Positions 32,276 to 41,205 of a stretch of DNA of 64,000 nucleotides are shown piece after piece. The DNA is taken from positions 2,294,001 through 2,358,000 of the forward strand of contig NZ_JACCFK010000001.1 in NCBI RefSeq assembly GCF_013410405.1, written 5' to 3'. Position 1 is the first letter of the stretch. Every line of letters starts with the position of its first letter. The DNA comes from Amycolatopsis endophytica (lineage in GTDB: Bacteria > Actinomycetota > Actinomycetes > Mycobacteriales > Pseudonocardiaceae). Below the pieces are notes generated by a model, which saw only the letters and a list, made by a program, of their open reading frames with translations, had not been told where the DNA came from and did no database searches. The translations under genes and the position numbers were made by a program.

Positions 32276-34240
32276 TCAGTCCTCCTTACCGGACTGCAGG
32301 CCGCTGGAGATCAGCTCCATGACACTGGAGTCGGCCAGCGTGGTGACGTCACCGATCTGACGGTTCTCGGCCACGTCACGCAGCAGACGGCGCATGATCT
32401 TGCCGGATCGGGTCTTCGGCAGCTCGGGCACGACCATGATCTGCCGCGGCTTGGCGATCGGACCGATCTCCTTGGCGACGTGGTTGCGCAGCTCCTGCAC
32501 CGCCTCGTCCCCACCCTCGGCCGCGGAGCCGCGCAGGATCACGAACGCGACGATGCCCTGCCCGGTGGTCGGATCGGACGCGCCGACCACCGCGGCCTCG
32601 GCCACGGTCGGGTGCGACACGAGAGCGCTTTCCACCTCCGTGGTGGAGATCCGGTGGCCGGAGACGTTCATGACGTCGTCGACGCGGCCCAGCAGCCAGA
32701 TGTCGCCGTCGTTGTCGTACTTCGCGCCGTCGCCCGCGAAGTAGTACCCCTGGTCGCTGAAACGGGACCAGTAGGTTTCGCGGAAGCGCTCGTCGTCGCC
32801 CCAGATGCCACGCAGCATCGACGGCCACGGCTTGTCCAGCACGAGGTAACCGCCGCCGCCCTTGCCGACCTCGGTCGCGGTGTCGTCGACGACCTTCGCC
32901 GAGATGCCGGGCAGCGGACGCTGCGCCGACCCCGGCTTGGTCGAGGTGACACCGGGCAGCGGCGAGATCATGATCGAGCCGGTCTCGGTCTGCCACCACG
33001 TGTCCACGACCGGGGTCCTGCCCGCGCCGATGTGCTCGCGGTACCAGACCCATGCCTCGGGGTTGATCGGCTCACCGACGCTGCCCAGCACACGCAGGCT
33101 CGACAGGTCGTACTTGGCCGGAATGTCCTCGCCCCACTTCATGAACGTGCGGATCAGCGTGGGGGCGGTGTAGTAGATGGACACCTTGTGGTTCTGGATG
33201 ATCTCCCAGTGCCGTCCCTCGTGCGGGGTGTTCGGCGTGCCCTCGTAAACCACCTGGGTGGCGCGGTTGGACAGCGGTCCGTACACGATGTAGGAGTGCC
33301 CGGTCACCCAGCCGATATCGGCGGTGCACCAGTAGACGTCCTCACCCGGCTTGTGGTCGAACACCGTGTGGTGGGTGTAGGAGGTCTGGGTCAGGTAGCC
33401 GCCCGAGGTGTGCAGGATGCCCTTCGGCCTCCCGGTGGTGCCGCTGGTGTAGAGGATGAACAGCGGGTGCTCGGAGTCGAACGCCTCGGGGGTGTGCTCG
33501 GCGGAGGCGCCGTCGACCAGTTCGTGCCACCACACGTCGCGCTCGCCCATCGGCACGTCGTCGCCGGTGCGGCGCACGACGATGACCTTCTCGACGCTCG
33601 CGGCGCCGTCGAGGGCCTCGTCGACGTTGGTCTTCATCGGCGCGGCCTTGCCACGGCGGTACTGCCCGTCGGAGGTGATCACGACCTTGGCCTCGGCGTC
33701 GTCCACCCGCGACCGCAGCGCCGCCGGGGAGAAACCGCCGAAGACGACGGAGTGCATCGCGCCCAGCCGCGCGCACGCCAGCATCGCCACGATCGCCTCG
33801 GGGATCATCGGCAGCTGGATCGCGATCCGGTCGCCCGAGGTGACACCGAGTGAGATCAGCGCGTTGGCGGCCTTCGACACCTCGTCCTTGAGCTGGGCGT
33901 AGGTGATGTCACGGGTGTCGCCGGGCTCGCCGACCCAGTGGATCGCGACCTGGTCACCGTGCCCGGACTCGACGTGCCGGTCCACGCAGTTGTAGGCGAC
34001 GTTGAGCTTGCCACCGACGAACCACTTCGCGACGGGCGCGCCGGACCAGTCCAGAACCTGCGACCACTTGGTGTCCCAGTGCAACCGCTCGGCCTGCTCG
34101 GCCCAGAACGCTTCGCGGTCGGCGTCCGCCTTGGCGTACCAATCGGCCTTCGCGTTGGCCTGCGCCGCGAACTCGTCGCTCGGCGGGAACGTCCGGTTCT
34201 CGGTGAGCAGGTTGTCCAGCGCGGGGGACTGCTCTGTCAT
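32276..34240 (-). CDS. acs: acetyl-CoA synthetase
   Basis: A 654-residue AMP-forming acetate:CoA ligase, normal length. The P-loop-like [13 protein letters not shown] is near residue 270, the acyl-pocket block [11 protein letters not shown] near 415, and the C-terminal lysine in [10 protein letters not shown] near 615 is the residue acetylated in Acs regulation. An N-terminal ACAS_N region begins with [13 protein letters not shown] 34240 follows AGGAGG at 9 nt; the open frame extends upstream but that part is not Acs-like. A TACCGT -10 at 34288-34293 gives a leader of about 40 nt. Corresponds to Rv3667. Confidence 0.95.
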   Translation of the reverse strand: MTEQSPALDNLLTENRTFPPSDEFAAQANAKADWYAKADADREAFWAEQAERLHWDTKWSQVLDWSGAPVAKWFVGGKLNVAYNCVDRHVESGHGDQVAIHWVGEPGDTRDITYAQLKDEVSKAANALISLGVTSGDRIAIQLPMIPEAIVAMLACARLGAMHSVVFGGFSPAALRSRVDDAEAKVVITSDGQYRRGKAAPMKTNVDEALDGAASVEKVIVVRRTGDDVPMGERDVWWHELVDGASAEHTPEAFDSEHPLFILYTSGTTGRPKGILHTSGGYLTQTSYTHHTVFDHKPGEDVYWCTADIGWVTGHSYIVYGPLSNRATQVVYEGTPNTPHEGRHWEIIQNHKVSIYYTAPTLIRTFMKWGEDIPAKYDLSSLRVLGSVGEPINPEAWVWYREHIGAGRTPVVDTWWQTETGSIMISPLPGVTSTKPGSAQRPLPGISAKVVDDTATEVGKGGGGYLVLDKPWPSMLRGIWGDDERFRETYWSRFSDQGYYFAGDGAKYDNDGDIWLLGRVDDVMNVSGHRISTTEVESALVSHPTVAEAAVVGASDPTTGQGIVAFVILRGSAAEGGDEAVQELRNHVAKEIGPIAKPRQIMVVPELPKTRSGKIMRRLLRDVAENRQIGDVTTLADSSVMELISSGLQSGKED

Positions 34241-34350
34241 GGTGCACGGCCTCCTGAATCCACTCATCTCTGGCTGACGCCGGATGCACGGTAGCGACGT
34301 TAGCCCCCGTGACGAAAGAGCGCAGCCCCTCACGGCATGTTCTGGCCCCG

Positions 34351-34929
34351 CTACCGCACGCGTTCGGCGAGTCGGCGCTGTGTCGTGGGCCACTCGTCGG
34401 CCAACAGCGAGTAGACGACGGTGTCCCGGATGCTGCCGTCGGGGCGAATGCGGTGGGAGCGCAGAACCCCCTCGCGCGTGGCGCCGAGCCGTTCGATCGC
34501 GCGCTGTGACTTCTCGTTGCGATGGTCGGTGTGCCAGGTGACGCGGTGCGCGCCGAGTACATCGAACGCGCGTTCCAGCAGCAGGAGCTTGGATTCGGTG
34601 TTGAGCGGCGTGCGCTGCCACGGGCTGCCGATCCAGGTGTAGCCGATGGCGATGATCCGGTGGCGCGGGACGATCTCGTAGTAGGAGGTGGTGCCCGCGA
34701 CCCGGCCGGTCGCCGCGTCGATCTGGGCCCACGCCACGCGGTCGTGCTCGGCCAGGATGTCGTCGATCATGGCGCGGGTGTCGTCGAGCGTGTCCGGTCG
34801 TTGCAGGCTGAGCCAGCGCCAGACCTCGGGATCGCGGCCGGCTTCGTGCAGGCCCTCCGCGTGCTCTGCCGCGAGTGGTTCGAGGTGGACGTGCTTGCCC
34901 CGCAACGCGGGCCGGTCGTGCCAGGTCAT
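34351..34929 (-). CDS. GNAT-family N-acetyltransferase (RimJ/RimL type)
   Basis: A 192-residue acetyltransferase. It starts [14 protein letters not shown], typical of Acetyltransf_3 proteins, and includes [26 protein letters not shown] (the acetyl-CoA-binding helix region) and [21 protein letters not shown]. Possible substrates are ribosomal proteins, other proteins or small amines. ATG 34929 lies 7 nt after a TAGCGT -10. Located just upstream of acs on the same strand. A role in acetylating Acs, as Pat does in mycobacteria, is conceivable, but no cAMP domain is present. Confidence 0.83.
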   Translation of the reverse strand: MTWHDRPALRGKHVHLEPLAAEHAEGLHEAGRDPEVWRWLSLQRPDTLDDTRAMIDDILAEHDRVAWAQIDAATGRVAGTTSYYEIVPRHRIIAIGYTWIGSPWQRTPLNTESKLLLLERAFDVLGAHRVTWHTDHRNEKSQRAIERLGATREGVLRSHRIRPDGSIRDTVVYSLLADEWPTTQRRLAERVR

Positions 34930-34936
34930 GCCCGAG

Positions 34937-34942
34937 ACGCTA
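34937..34942 (-). promoter_or_regulatory. -10 of the GNAT gene
   Basis: TAGCGT on the minus strand, 7 nt before ATG 34929. Confidence 0.45.
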
Positions 34943-34993
34943 CGGCGCTGATCGCACCTCATATGCTCGCGGTAGGTGTCGAAGGAGGTCGGT

Positions 34994-35488
34994 GTGGCTG
35001 AGCGGGAAGAGCTCACCTGGGAGTTGTTCGGTTCGGCCAGCCGGGAACTCGCGCAGCGGATAGCGGACGACGGGTACGAGCCGGACGTCATCCTGTCCAT
35101 CGCCCGCGGCGGCCTGTTCGTCGCCGGTGCGCTCGGTTACGCGCTCGACGTCAAGAACCTGCACGTCATGAACGTCGAGTTCTACACCGGGGTCGGCGAG
35201 CGCCTGGAGATGCCGGTGATGCTGCCGCCGGTGCCCAACGCCGTCGATCTGACCGGCGCGAAGGTCCTGGTGGCCGACGACGTCGCCGACACGGGCGGAA
35301 CGCTCAAGTTGGTGCGGGACTTCTGCGCCGGCCACGTCGCCGACGTGCGCTGCGCGGTCGTCTACGAAAAGCCCTGGTCAGAGGTCAAGTGCGAGTACGT
35401 GTGGCGGCGCACGGACCGGTGGATCAACTTCGCCTGGTCCCGGGAACGCCCGGTGGTCCGGCACGAGGGGCAGGTGCTGGACGCGTGA
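34994..35488 (+). CDS. phosphoribosyltransferase
   Basis: A 164-residue type I phosphoribosyltransferase. The PRPP loop is VLVADDVADTGGTL (near residue 90) and the pyrophosphate loop is SIARGGLFVAG (near 36). It resembles xanthine/guanine or hypoxanthine-type enzymes, but the hood region does not let me assign the base. GTG 34994 is preferred because AAGGAGG lies 6 nt before it; GTG 34976 precedes the ribosome site. Its stop overlaps the GTG of the degenerate Fic gene (GTGA). Confidence 0.83.
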   Translation: MAEREELTWELFGSASRELAQRIADDGYEPDVILSIARGGLFVAGALGYALDVKNLHVMNVEFYTGVGERLEMPVMLPPVPNAVDLTGAKVLVADDVADTGGTLKLVRDFCAGHVADVRCAVVYEKPWSEVKCEYVWRRTDRWINFAWSRERPVVRHEGQVLDA

Positions 35489-36210
35489 GTGACCCGTTGG
35501 CGCCACTGCTCGAACTGGACGGGGTCGCCGAGGCGGCGAAGAAGGCGCAGGACGCGGTGTTCGCGGTGCACCGGCTGCCCGCGAACCTGCGTGGCGGCTC
35601 GGCCACCGCGGCGGAAGCGTCCGTGCGAGCCGCCCGCGCCTCCGCTGCCCTGGACGGCGCGGATCCGGAAATCCCCGCCGACGCGGCGGTCAAGGATCCG
35701 GTGCTGGCCGGGTCACTGCGGGTCGCGGAGGCGGGCGAGTCGTTGCTGCCGACGTGGCGCCGCGCGCCACGGCAGGCGCTCGCGCGGATGCACGTCCTCG
35801 CGGCCGCGGACCTCGTCGACGACCGGAACTCGCTCGGCCGTCCCGGTCCGGCCGCCGGCGCGCGACTGGACCTGCTGACCCAGCTGGTCACGGGCGCGAC
35901 CTCGGCACCGGGACCGGTCCTGACCGCGATCGTGCACGGTGAACTGCTGACGCTGAAGCCGTTCGGCACCGCCGACGGCGTCCTCGCTCGTGCCGCCGCG
36001 CGCCTGACCATGACGGCCACCGGCGTGGACCCGAAGGGGCTCACCGTGCCCGAGGTGGCGTACTTCCGCCGGGCGGAGCGCTACCGCGACACCGCCGGTG
36101 CGTTCGCCACCGGAACACCCGACGGCGTGCGCGAGTGGCTGCTGTTCTGCTGCGAAGCGATGGAAACAGGCGCACGGGAAGCCCGGAGCATCGCCGACGC
36201 CGCGGGCTGA
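35485..36210 (+). CDS. Fic-like protein with degenerate active site
   Basis: A 241-residue protein with the outline of a Fic protein: an N-terminal helix ending in RASAALDGADPEIP (the place of the inhibitory SSAIEG helix) and a central helix-loop region LLTLKPFGTADGVLARAAAR (residues 154-173), which aligns with HPFxDGNGRxxR. The catalytic His is Lys158 and the Asn is Val; the final Arg is kept. AMP transfer is therefore unlikely. It overlaps the phosphoribosyltransferase gene by four bases. Family assignment is from pattern only. Confidence 0.6.
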   Translation: MSDPLAPLLELDGVAEAAKKAQDAVFAVHRLPANLRGGSATAAEASVRAARASAALDGADPEIPADAAVKDPVLAGSLRVAEAGESLLPTWRRAPRQALARMHVLAAADLVDDRNSLGRPGPAAGARLDLLTQLVTGATSAPGPVLTAIVHGELLTLKPFGTADGVLARAAARLTMTATGVDPKGLTVPEVAYFRRAERYRDTAGAFATGTPDGVREWLLFCCEAMETGAREARSIADAAG

Positions 36211-36222
36211 CCACGCACGGCC

Positions 36223-36260
36223 CCGCCGAAGGTGCGTCATGCCCGGCGCACCTTCGGCGG
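36223..36260. terminator. bidirectional terminator between the Fic-like gene and murQ
   Basis: CCGCCGAAGGTGCG and CGCACCTTCGGCGG form a perfect 14-bp stem with a 10-nt loop in the convergent gap. No T tract. Confidence 0.75.
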
Positions 36261-36268
36261 ACGCGCGA

Positions 36269-37192
36269 TCAGAGGGTCGCGCAGGCGAGGAGCGCCTCGC
36301 GCACGTGACCGCCGCTCGCGGCCAGCATGTCGGCCGCCGTCCGGGCGTCCACGCCGCACAGCAGGTGCACCAGCGCCACCTTGAGATCGCCGCCCGCTTC
36401 GGACAGGGCCTCCGCGGCCTCCTGCTCGTCCGCGCCCGTCGCCTCGCTCAGGATCCGCAGCGTCCGGCCGCGGAGCTTCGCGTTGGTGGCCCGCAGGCTG
36501 ACCATCAGGTTCGAGTAGGTCCGGCCCAGCTTGACCATGGTGGCCGTGGAGAACGCGGTCAGCAGGATCTTCTGCGCCGAGCCCGCCTTCATCCGCGTCG
36601 AGCCCGCGATCACCTCCGGGCCGGTGTCCACCGCGATGAACACGTCCACCCCCGACGGGCGCACCGACCGCGCGTTGCCCGACACCAGACCGGTGGACGC
36701 GCCGAGACGGCTCGCCGCCTGCAGCGCACCGATGACGAACGGGGTGCGGCCGGACGCGGTCAGGCCCAGCACGAAATCGCCTGCCCGCACCGAGGTCGCC
36801 ATCTCCGCGGCACCGGCCGCCGCGTCGTCTTCGGCGTTCTCGACCGCTTCGCGCAGCGCCCGCGTGCCGCCCGCGTGGTGGGCGACGAACCAGTCGGACG
36901 GCACGTTGAACGTCGGCACGAGCTCGGCCGCGTCCAACGTGGCCAGGCGGCCCGACGTGCCGGCACCGACGTAGTGCACGCGGTGACCGGTGCGCAGCGC
37001 CTCCACCGCGTGATCGACCGCGTCCGCCAGGTCGGGCAGGACCTTCGCGACCGCGTCGGGGACCCGGCGGTCCTCGTCGTTGATCGTGGTCAGGATGCCG
37101 AGCGTCGACATCCGGTCGATGTCGGTGGTGCTGGGGTTGCGCTGCTCGGTCGGGGAATCCACCTGGACCACCGGACTCGGCACCGTCATCAT
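36269..37192 (-). CDS. murQ: N-acetylmuramic acid 6-phosphate etherase
   Basis: A 307-residue SIS-fold etherase that splits MurNAc-6-P into GlcNAc-6-P and D-lactate. Family blocks: TEQRNPSTTDIDRMS at the start, YVGAGTSGRLATLDAAEL (SIS phosphosugar loop with the first catalytic Glu) and REAVENAEDD with the second Glu. The C-terminal UBA-like region is GVDARTAADML. ATG 37192 gives the family N terminus; GTG 37201 (with AAGGA just before it) and GTG 37219 (overlapping the regulator stop, GTGA) are alternatives. It is co-transcribed with the RpiR gene. Confidence 0.92.
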   Translation of the reverse strand: MMTVPSPVVQVDSPTEQRNPSTTDIDRMSTLGILTTINDEDRRVPDAVAKVLPDLADAVDHAVEALRTGHRVHYVGAGTSGRLATLDAAELVPTFNVPSDWFVAHHAGGTRALREAVENAEDDAAAGAAEMATSVRAGDFVLGLTASGRTPFVIGALQAASRLGASTGLVSGNARSVRPSGVDVFIAVDTGPEVIAGSTRMKAGSAQKILLTAFSTATMVKLGRTYSNLMVSLRATNAKLRGRTLRILSEATGADEQEAAEALSEAGGDLKVALVHLLCGVDARTAADMLAASGGHVREALLACATL

Positions 37193-37215
37193 GCGTCTCA
37201 CCGTTTCCTTCGTGC

Positions 37216-38208
37216 TCACTTGCCGGTCTCTCGCGGACGCCTCCGGCCGTCCGGCCGCACGCCGAGCCGATGTCCGCCGACGGCGTCCCTGGTGGCCTCC
37301 AGCGCCGCCGAAGCGCTGTCCATGTGCCGCTGCGCGACCCCGATGAACAGGCAGTCGATGACCGTGAGCTGGGCGATCCGGCTCGCGGTCGCGCCCGAGC
37401 GGAACGTCGTCTCGCGGGCGGCCGTGGTCAGGACGAGATCGGCGACCTCGGTGATCGGCGAGCGCGGGAAGTTGGTCAATGCGACCGTCGTGGCGCCGTG
37501 TTCGCGGGCGACGCGAAGTGCTTCGACGGTGTCGGTGGTCGCGCCGGTGTGCGAGATGCCGATCGCCACGTCGCCGGTGCCGAGCACCGCGGCCGAGGTC
37601 AGCATGATGTGGGTGTCCGACCACGAGAACGACACCCGCCCGATGCGGTGCAGCTTCTGCTGCAGGTCGGCGGCCACGAAGGCGCTGGCCCCGACACCGT
37701 AGACGTCGATGCGGCCCGCCTCGGCGAGCAGGTCGATGATCCGCTGGAGGGTGGCGACGTCGAGCTGGTCGGCGGTCTCCTCGACGGCGCGCGCGTCGGC
37801 GAAGCTGACCTTCCCGACCACCGCGGCGAGGTCGTCGTCGATGCCGATCTCGCCGCCGAGGTTGCGGGTGGACCGCGCCTCCGAGCGGGCGGTGTCGGCC
37901 GCGAGCGCGATCCGCAGCTGCGGGTACCCGCCGACGCCGACGGCCTTGCAGAAACGGGTCACGGTGGTCTCGCTGGTGTTCGCGGCGAGAGCGACCTCGG
38001 TGATGCTGCGGCGCGCTACTGCGGACGGGTCATCCAGGACGACCTTGGCTACGCGCTGTTCCGCCCGGGCGAGGCCGGGGAGCAGCGAGCGGATCCGGAC
38101 CAGCGGGCTGGCTTCGGACTCCCGCGCAACCGATCCGATCCCGCTCGGTGCCTGCGTGGTTACGGAATCGACATCCGATTCCGTGGGAAAGTTACTAACC
38201 GTAGGCAT
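37216..38208 (-). CDS. murR: RpiR-family regulator of MurNAc catabolism (MurR-like)
   Basis: A 330-residue regulator: a roughly 45-residue N-terminal tail, an RpiR helix-turn-helix (SITEVALAANTSETTVTRFC, about 82-101) and a SIS sugar-phosphate-binding domain (IDVYGVGASAFVAADLQ ... GISHTGATTDTVEAL). Linked by GTGA overlap to murQ, the usual MurR arrangement, so MurNAc-6-P is the expected inducer. ATG 38208 stands 8 nt after a TAACCT -10. A 9-bp dyad (ACGGAATCG/CGATTCCGT, 38162-38184) lies inside codons 9-16. Confidence 0.88.
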   Translation of the reverse strand: MPTVSNFPTESDVDSVTTQAPSGIGSVARESEASPLVRIRSLLPGLARAEQRVAKVVLDDPSAVARRSITEVALAANTSETTVTRFCKAVGVGGYPQLRIALAADTARSEARSTRNLGGEIGIDDDLAAVVGKVSFADARAVEETADQLDVATLQRIIDLLAEAGRIDVYGVGASAFVAADLQQKLHRIGRVSFSWSDTHIMLTSAAVLGTGDVAIGISHTGATTDTVEALRVAREHGATTVALTNFPRSPITEVADLVLTTAARETTFRSGATASRIAQLTVIDCLFIGVAQRHMDSASAALEATRDAVGGHRLGVRPDGRRRPRETGK

Positions 38209-38216
38209 TTGAGACA

Positions 38217-38222
38217 AGGTTA
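38217..38222 (-). promoter_or_regulatory. -10 of murR-murQ
   Basis: TAACCT on the minus strand, 8 nt before ATG 38208. Confidence 0.4.
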
Positions 38223-38636
38223 CCCACATCCTTAGGGATGATCGCAACTCCGGCGCCCTGCACGTCCGAGCTGCGCTACTCAGTTGCCCGGAAAGTCGCC
38301 AACCACGTCCGAGTTGTTAACGTCATCGAGTTAACGACTTGGCAACTTAGTGTGGTTCCCGAAACAGCCGACGATCGTTGGTGGCCCACCCCGCGCCCCA
38401 GTGGTAGGGGCGCACCCACTCGCGATCCTAAGTCGCTTTCCCGCTGACTTTCAGTACCGATGGAGCAGCCGGGTTGTCGCACACCGTGACGAGTCGCGTC
38501 ATCGGAATCACGCGGAATGCCGTTCGTGCTGGTAACTCGCACACAGCGGAGATGTCCGCGCCGCGTCGCACGGAGCGGTGCGGCGGATCCCGTCAGTGGA
38601 AGATCACCTGGACGGCCGGGGCAATTTTGCCCACAA
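38223..38636. other. non-coding gap between the amidase-like gene and murR
   Basis: About 410 bases without a supportable gene; reading frames here lack ribosome sites and family similarity. It contains the candidate MurR operator at 38312-38339 and, next to the amidase-like stop, a weak GGGCAA/TTGCCC hairpin (38618-38632). The gap means murR-murQ and nagZ-namZ-amidase are probably separate transcripts. Confidence 0.5.
38312..38339. promoter_or_regulatory. candidate MurR operator near murR
   Basis: AGTTGTT-N14-AACGACT, with two GTTAACG repeats 14 bp apart inside. The same half-sites occur as AGTCGTT-N12-AACGACT over the nagZ promoter. Confidence 0.45.
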
Positions 38637-39917
38637 CTACTTCGGCTGGGCGAGTGCGCTCGCCCACTGTTCCCTGGCCGGATTGATCGAACCCCAGTCA
38701 CGCGTCGGGTGCACCCGGTTGGTCAGCAGGATCGCGAACGACCGGGAGACCGGATCGATGACGAGTGAGGTTCCCGTGAAGCCGGTGTGGCCCGCGGTTG
38801 TCGGCGCCGACAACTCGCCCATGTAGAACCGCTGGTCCAGTTCGAAACCGAGACCGTGCGCGTCGCCGGGGAATGCCTGGTTGTAGTCGGTGAGCATGTC
38901 CCGGACGGTTTCCGCGCGCAGGATGCGGGCACCGCGGTAGACACCCCCGTTCAGGACGGTCTGCGCGAGCACCGCCATATCCGGCGCCGTCGAGAAGAGG
39001 CCCGCGTGCCCGGACACGCCGCCGAGGGACCAAGCGTTCTCGTCGTGGACCTGGCCCCGGACCATGCCCCGTGGCGGATCCGCCTCGAACTCGGTCGCCG
39101 CGATCCGGCCGAGCTTTTCCGCGGGCGGGTTGAACCCCGTGTCGGCCATTCCGAGTGGCTGCGTGATCCGCTCTCGCACCACGACGTCGAGCGGCTGCCC
39201 GGTGATGCGTTCGACGAGGAAGCCGAGCGTCATCAGGTTGATGTCGGAGTACAGGTACGTCGAACCGGGCGGGTTCTTCAGCGAACTGTCCAGTACGGCC
39301 TGGCGCCGCGACGGGATGTCCGGATAGCCCTCCCAGAGCGAGGGCTGTGGATCGGCGGCGAGCCCCGAGGTGTGGGTGAGGAGCTGCCGCACGGTGACGG
39401 CCTGCTTGCCGTTCGCCGCGAACTCCGGCAGGTACGCGGCGACCGGCTGGTCCAGCGTGACCTTGTCCTGCTCGACGAGCTGCATCACCGCGATGGAAGT
39501 GAACAGCTTGGTGATCGAGGCCATGTCGAAGATCGTGTCGGCCCGCATCGGGATCTGCTGCGCCGCGGGCAGCTCGGTACCCGCCGCGTCGGCGTACCGG
39601 AGCGCACCGCCGGTGGTGAACTCGTCGACGAGCACGCCGTCGTGACCCAGAACGCCGACCGCACCCGAGAAGCGCGGATGCCCCGTCGTCGGATCGGGTT
39701 TCGCCCAGTTCGTCAGGAACTGATCGGCGGACCGCAGCGGCGCCGGGTCGAGACCGACGTCCGCGGGCGCGCCGGGCCGCAGCACCGTCTCGGGCGGTGC
39801 GAACTCGTACTGCGGGCGCTCGAAGCGCCCCGTGAACGTCGTCGTGGCACTCGCTCCGGGAACGGTCAGGGCAGCGGCGGTCAGCGCCGCCGCGAGCAGG
39901 AGTTTGCCGATGCGCAT
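38637..39917 (-). CDS. secreted beta-lactamase-fold serine hydrolase, AmiE/YbbE-like
   Basis: A 426-residue exported serine hydrolase of the class C beta-lactamase/esterase fold. The Sec signal is residues 1-24 (cleavage near ASA). The active-site motifs are SITK (SxxK), YSDIN (YxN position) and GHTGFTG (H/KTG). In Bacillus subtilis the equivalent gene of the murein-sugar cluster (amiE, ybbE) encodes a MurNAc-L-Ala amidase with this fold; position beside namZ and nagZ makes that the best guess. ATG 39917 begins the signal peptide. Seven bases separate it from namZ. Confidence 0.83.
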   Translation of the reverse strand: MRIGKLLLAAALTAAALTVPGASATTTFTGRFERPQYEFAPPETVLRPGAPADVGLDPAPLRSADQFLTNWAKPDPTTGHPRFSGAVGVLGHDGVLVDEFTTGGALRYADAAGTELPAAQQIPMRADTIFDMASITKLFTSIAVMQLVEQDKVTLDQPVAAYLPEFAANGKQAVTVRQLLTHTSGLAADPQPSLWEGYPDIPSRRQAVLDSSLKNPPGSTYLYSDINLMTLGFLVERITGQPLDVVVRERITQPLGMADTGFNPPAEKLGRIAATEFEADPPRGMVRGQVHDENAWSLGGVSGHAGLFSTAPDMAVLAQTVLNGGVYRGARILRAETVRDMLTDYNQAFPGDAHGLGFELDQRFYMGELSAPTTAGHTGFTGTSLVIDPVSRSFAILLTNRVHPTRDWGSINPAREQWASALAQPK

Positions 39918-39924
39918 ACCGGCA

Positions 39925-41205
39925 TCACCAGTAGAGCAGGTAGGGACGGCGGCGGGCGGTGAACTCGTCGAGTTCGCCGGTCCAGGACCCGACGACCTCG
40001 TCGACACCGGCGCCGGAGTCGATCATCGTCCGGAGCCGGTCCGAGCCGGTCAGCTTGTCGATGCCGTTGTCGGCACGCCAGCCGAACAGGTCCGGGTGCA
40101 GCTTCTTGGCCGTCACGAGCATCGCCACCGCGGTGCGGATGGCGTCGAACGCGGCCGGGTCGGTGACCGTCAGCTGCACGCCGCCGCAGGTCTGGTCGGC
40201 GAACTTGCCGAACGTCGGCACGAAGTAGGTCTCGCGGAACCGCACACCGGCAAGGCCCTGTGCGGTCAGCTCGTCACGCCAGCGCCAGTCGAGCCCGGGA
40301 GCGCCGATGATCTCGAAAGGCCGCGTCGTGCCGCGCCCTTCGGAGAAGACGGTGCCCTCGAACATCCCGGTGCCGGGGTAGACGAGCGCGGTGTCGGCGG
40401 TCGGCATGTTGGGGCTCGGCGGTGTCCAGTGCAGCCCGGTGCCGTCGAAGAAGGTGTCCCGCCGCCAGCCGTCGACCTGCACGATCTGCAGGTCCGCGAT
40501 GTGCACGTCCTCCGCGGGCAGCAGTTCCGCGGCGAAGAACCCGGCCAGTTCCCCGACGGTCATGCCGTGCTGCTGGACGATCGGCTTCAATCCGACACCG
40601 GAGGAGAACTCCGGCCGCAGCATCGGGCCGTAGGCCTTGCCGCCGATCGGGTTGGGCCGGTCGAGCACGACGAACGCCGCGCCGGTGCGGCCCGCCGCGA
40701 CCATCGCCGTGTACATCGACCAGATGTAGGTGTAGAACCGCGCCCCGACGTCGGCGATGTCGAACACGACGGTGTCCACGCCGGCCTTCGTGAACATGCC
40801 CGCGAGCTTCGTGGCGTCCGAGCCATAGGCGTCGTAGACCGGGATGCCGGTGCGCGGATCCGTGTAGTCGCCCTCCGAGCCGCCGGCCTGCGCGCTGCCG
40901 CGGAACCCGTGCTCGGGCCCGAAGGCGGCGACGGGCCGGACACCCGCGGCGATCATCGAGTCCACCACGTGCTCGCCGCTCGCCAGGACACCGGTGGGGT
41001 TCGACAACACGCCGATCTTGCGCCCGGCCAGCGTGCGCCAGCCCTGACCGGCGAGCGCCTCCGCGCCCGTGACGACCGGTACCCGTGGCGCCGACGAGTT
41101 GCGGCCGCCCGCGAGGCCCGGCTCCGCCAAGGCGGACCCGCCGGTCAGCAGGGGTGTCGCGAGGGCTCCCGTGACCAGGAAACCGCGCCGGTTCAGGTTC
41201 ACCAT
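39925..41205 (-). CDS. namZ: exo-beta-N-acetylmuramidase (DUF1343, NamZ-like)
   Basis: A 426-residue exported protein of the DUF1343 family, whose B. subtilis member NamZ removes MurNAc from non-reducing ends of peptidoglycan chains. A Tat-type signal NRRGFLVTG begins at residue 5. Conserved blocks: GVLSNPTGV, FGPEHGFRG, DTVVFDIADVGARFYTY and VVLDRPNPIGG. Length is typical with signal. It overlaps the nagZ stop by seven bases (ATGGTGA), so the pair is translationally coupled. Confidence 0.9.
   Translation of the reverse strand: MVNLNRRGFLVTGALATPLLTGGSALAEPGLAGGRNSSAPRVPVVTGAEALAGQGWRTLAGRKIGVLSNPTGVLASGEHVVDSMIAAGVRPVAAFGPEHGFRGSAQAGGSEGDYTDPRTGIPVYDAYGSDATKLAGMFTKAGVDTVVFDIADVGARFYTYIWSMYTAMVAAGRTGAAFVVLDRPNPIGGKAYGPMLRPEFSSGVGLKPIVQQHGMTVGELAGFFAAELLPAEDVHIADLQIVQVDGWRRDTFFDGTGLHWTPPSPNMPTADTALVYPGTGMFEGTVFSEGRGTTRPFEIIGAPGLDWRWRDELTAQGLAGVRFRETYFVPTFGKFADQTCGGVQLTVTDPAAFDAIRTAVAMLVTAKKLHPDLFGWRADNGIDKLTGSDRLRTMIDSGAGVDEVVGSWTGELDEFTARRRPYLLYW

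Noticed and set aside
38474..38826. Short plus-strand frames between the amidase-like gene and murR
   Set aside because: No start context, no similarity, and they cross the end of the amidase-like gene.
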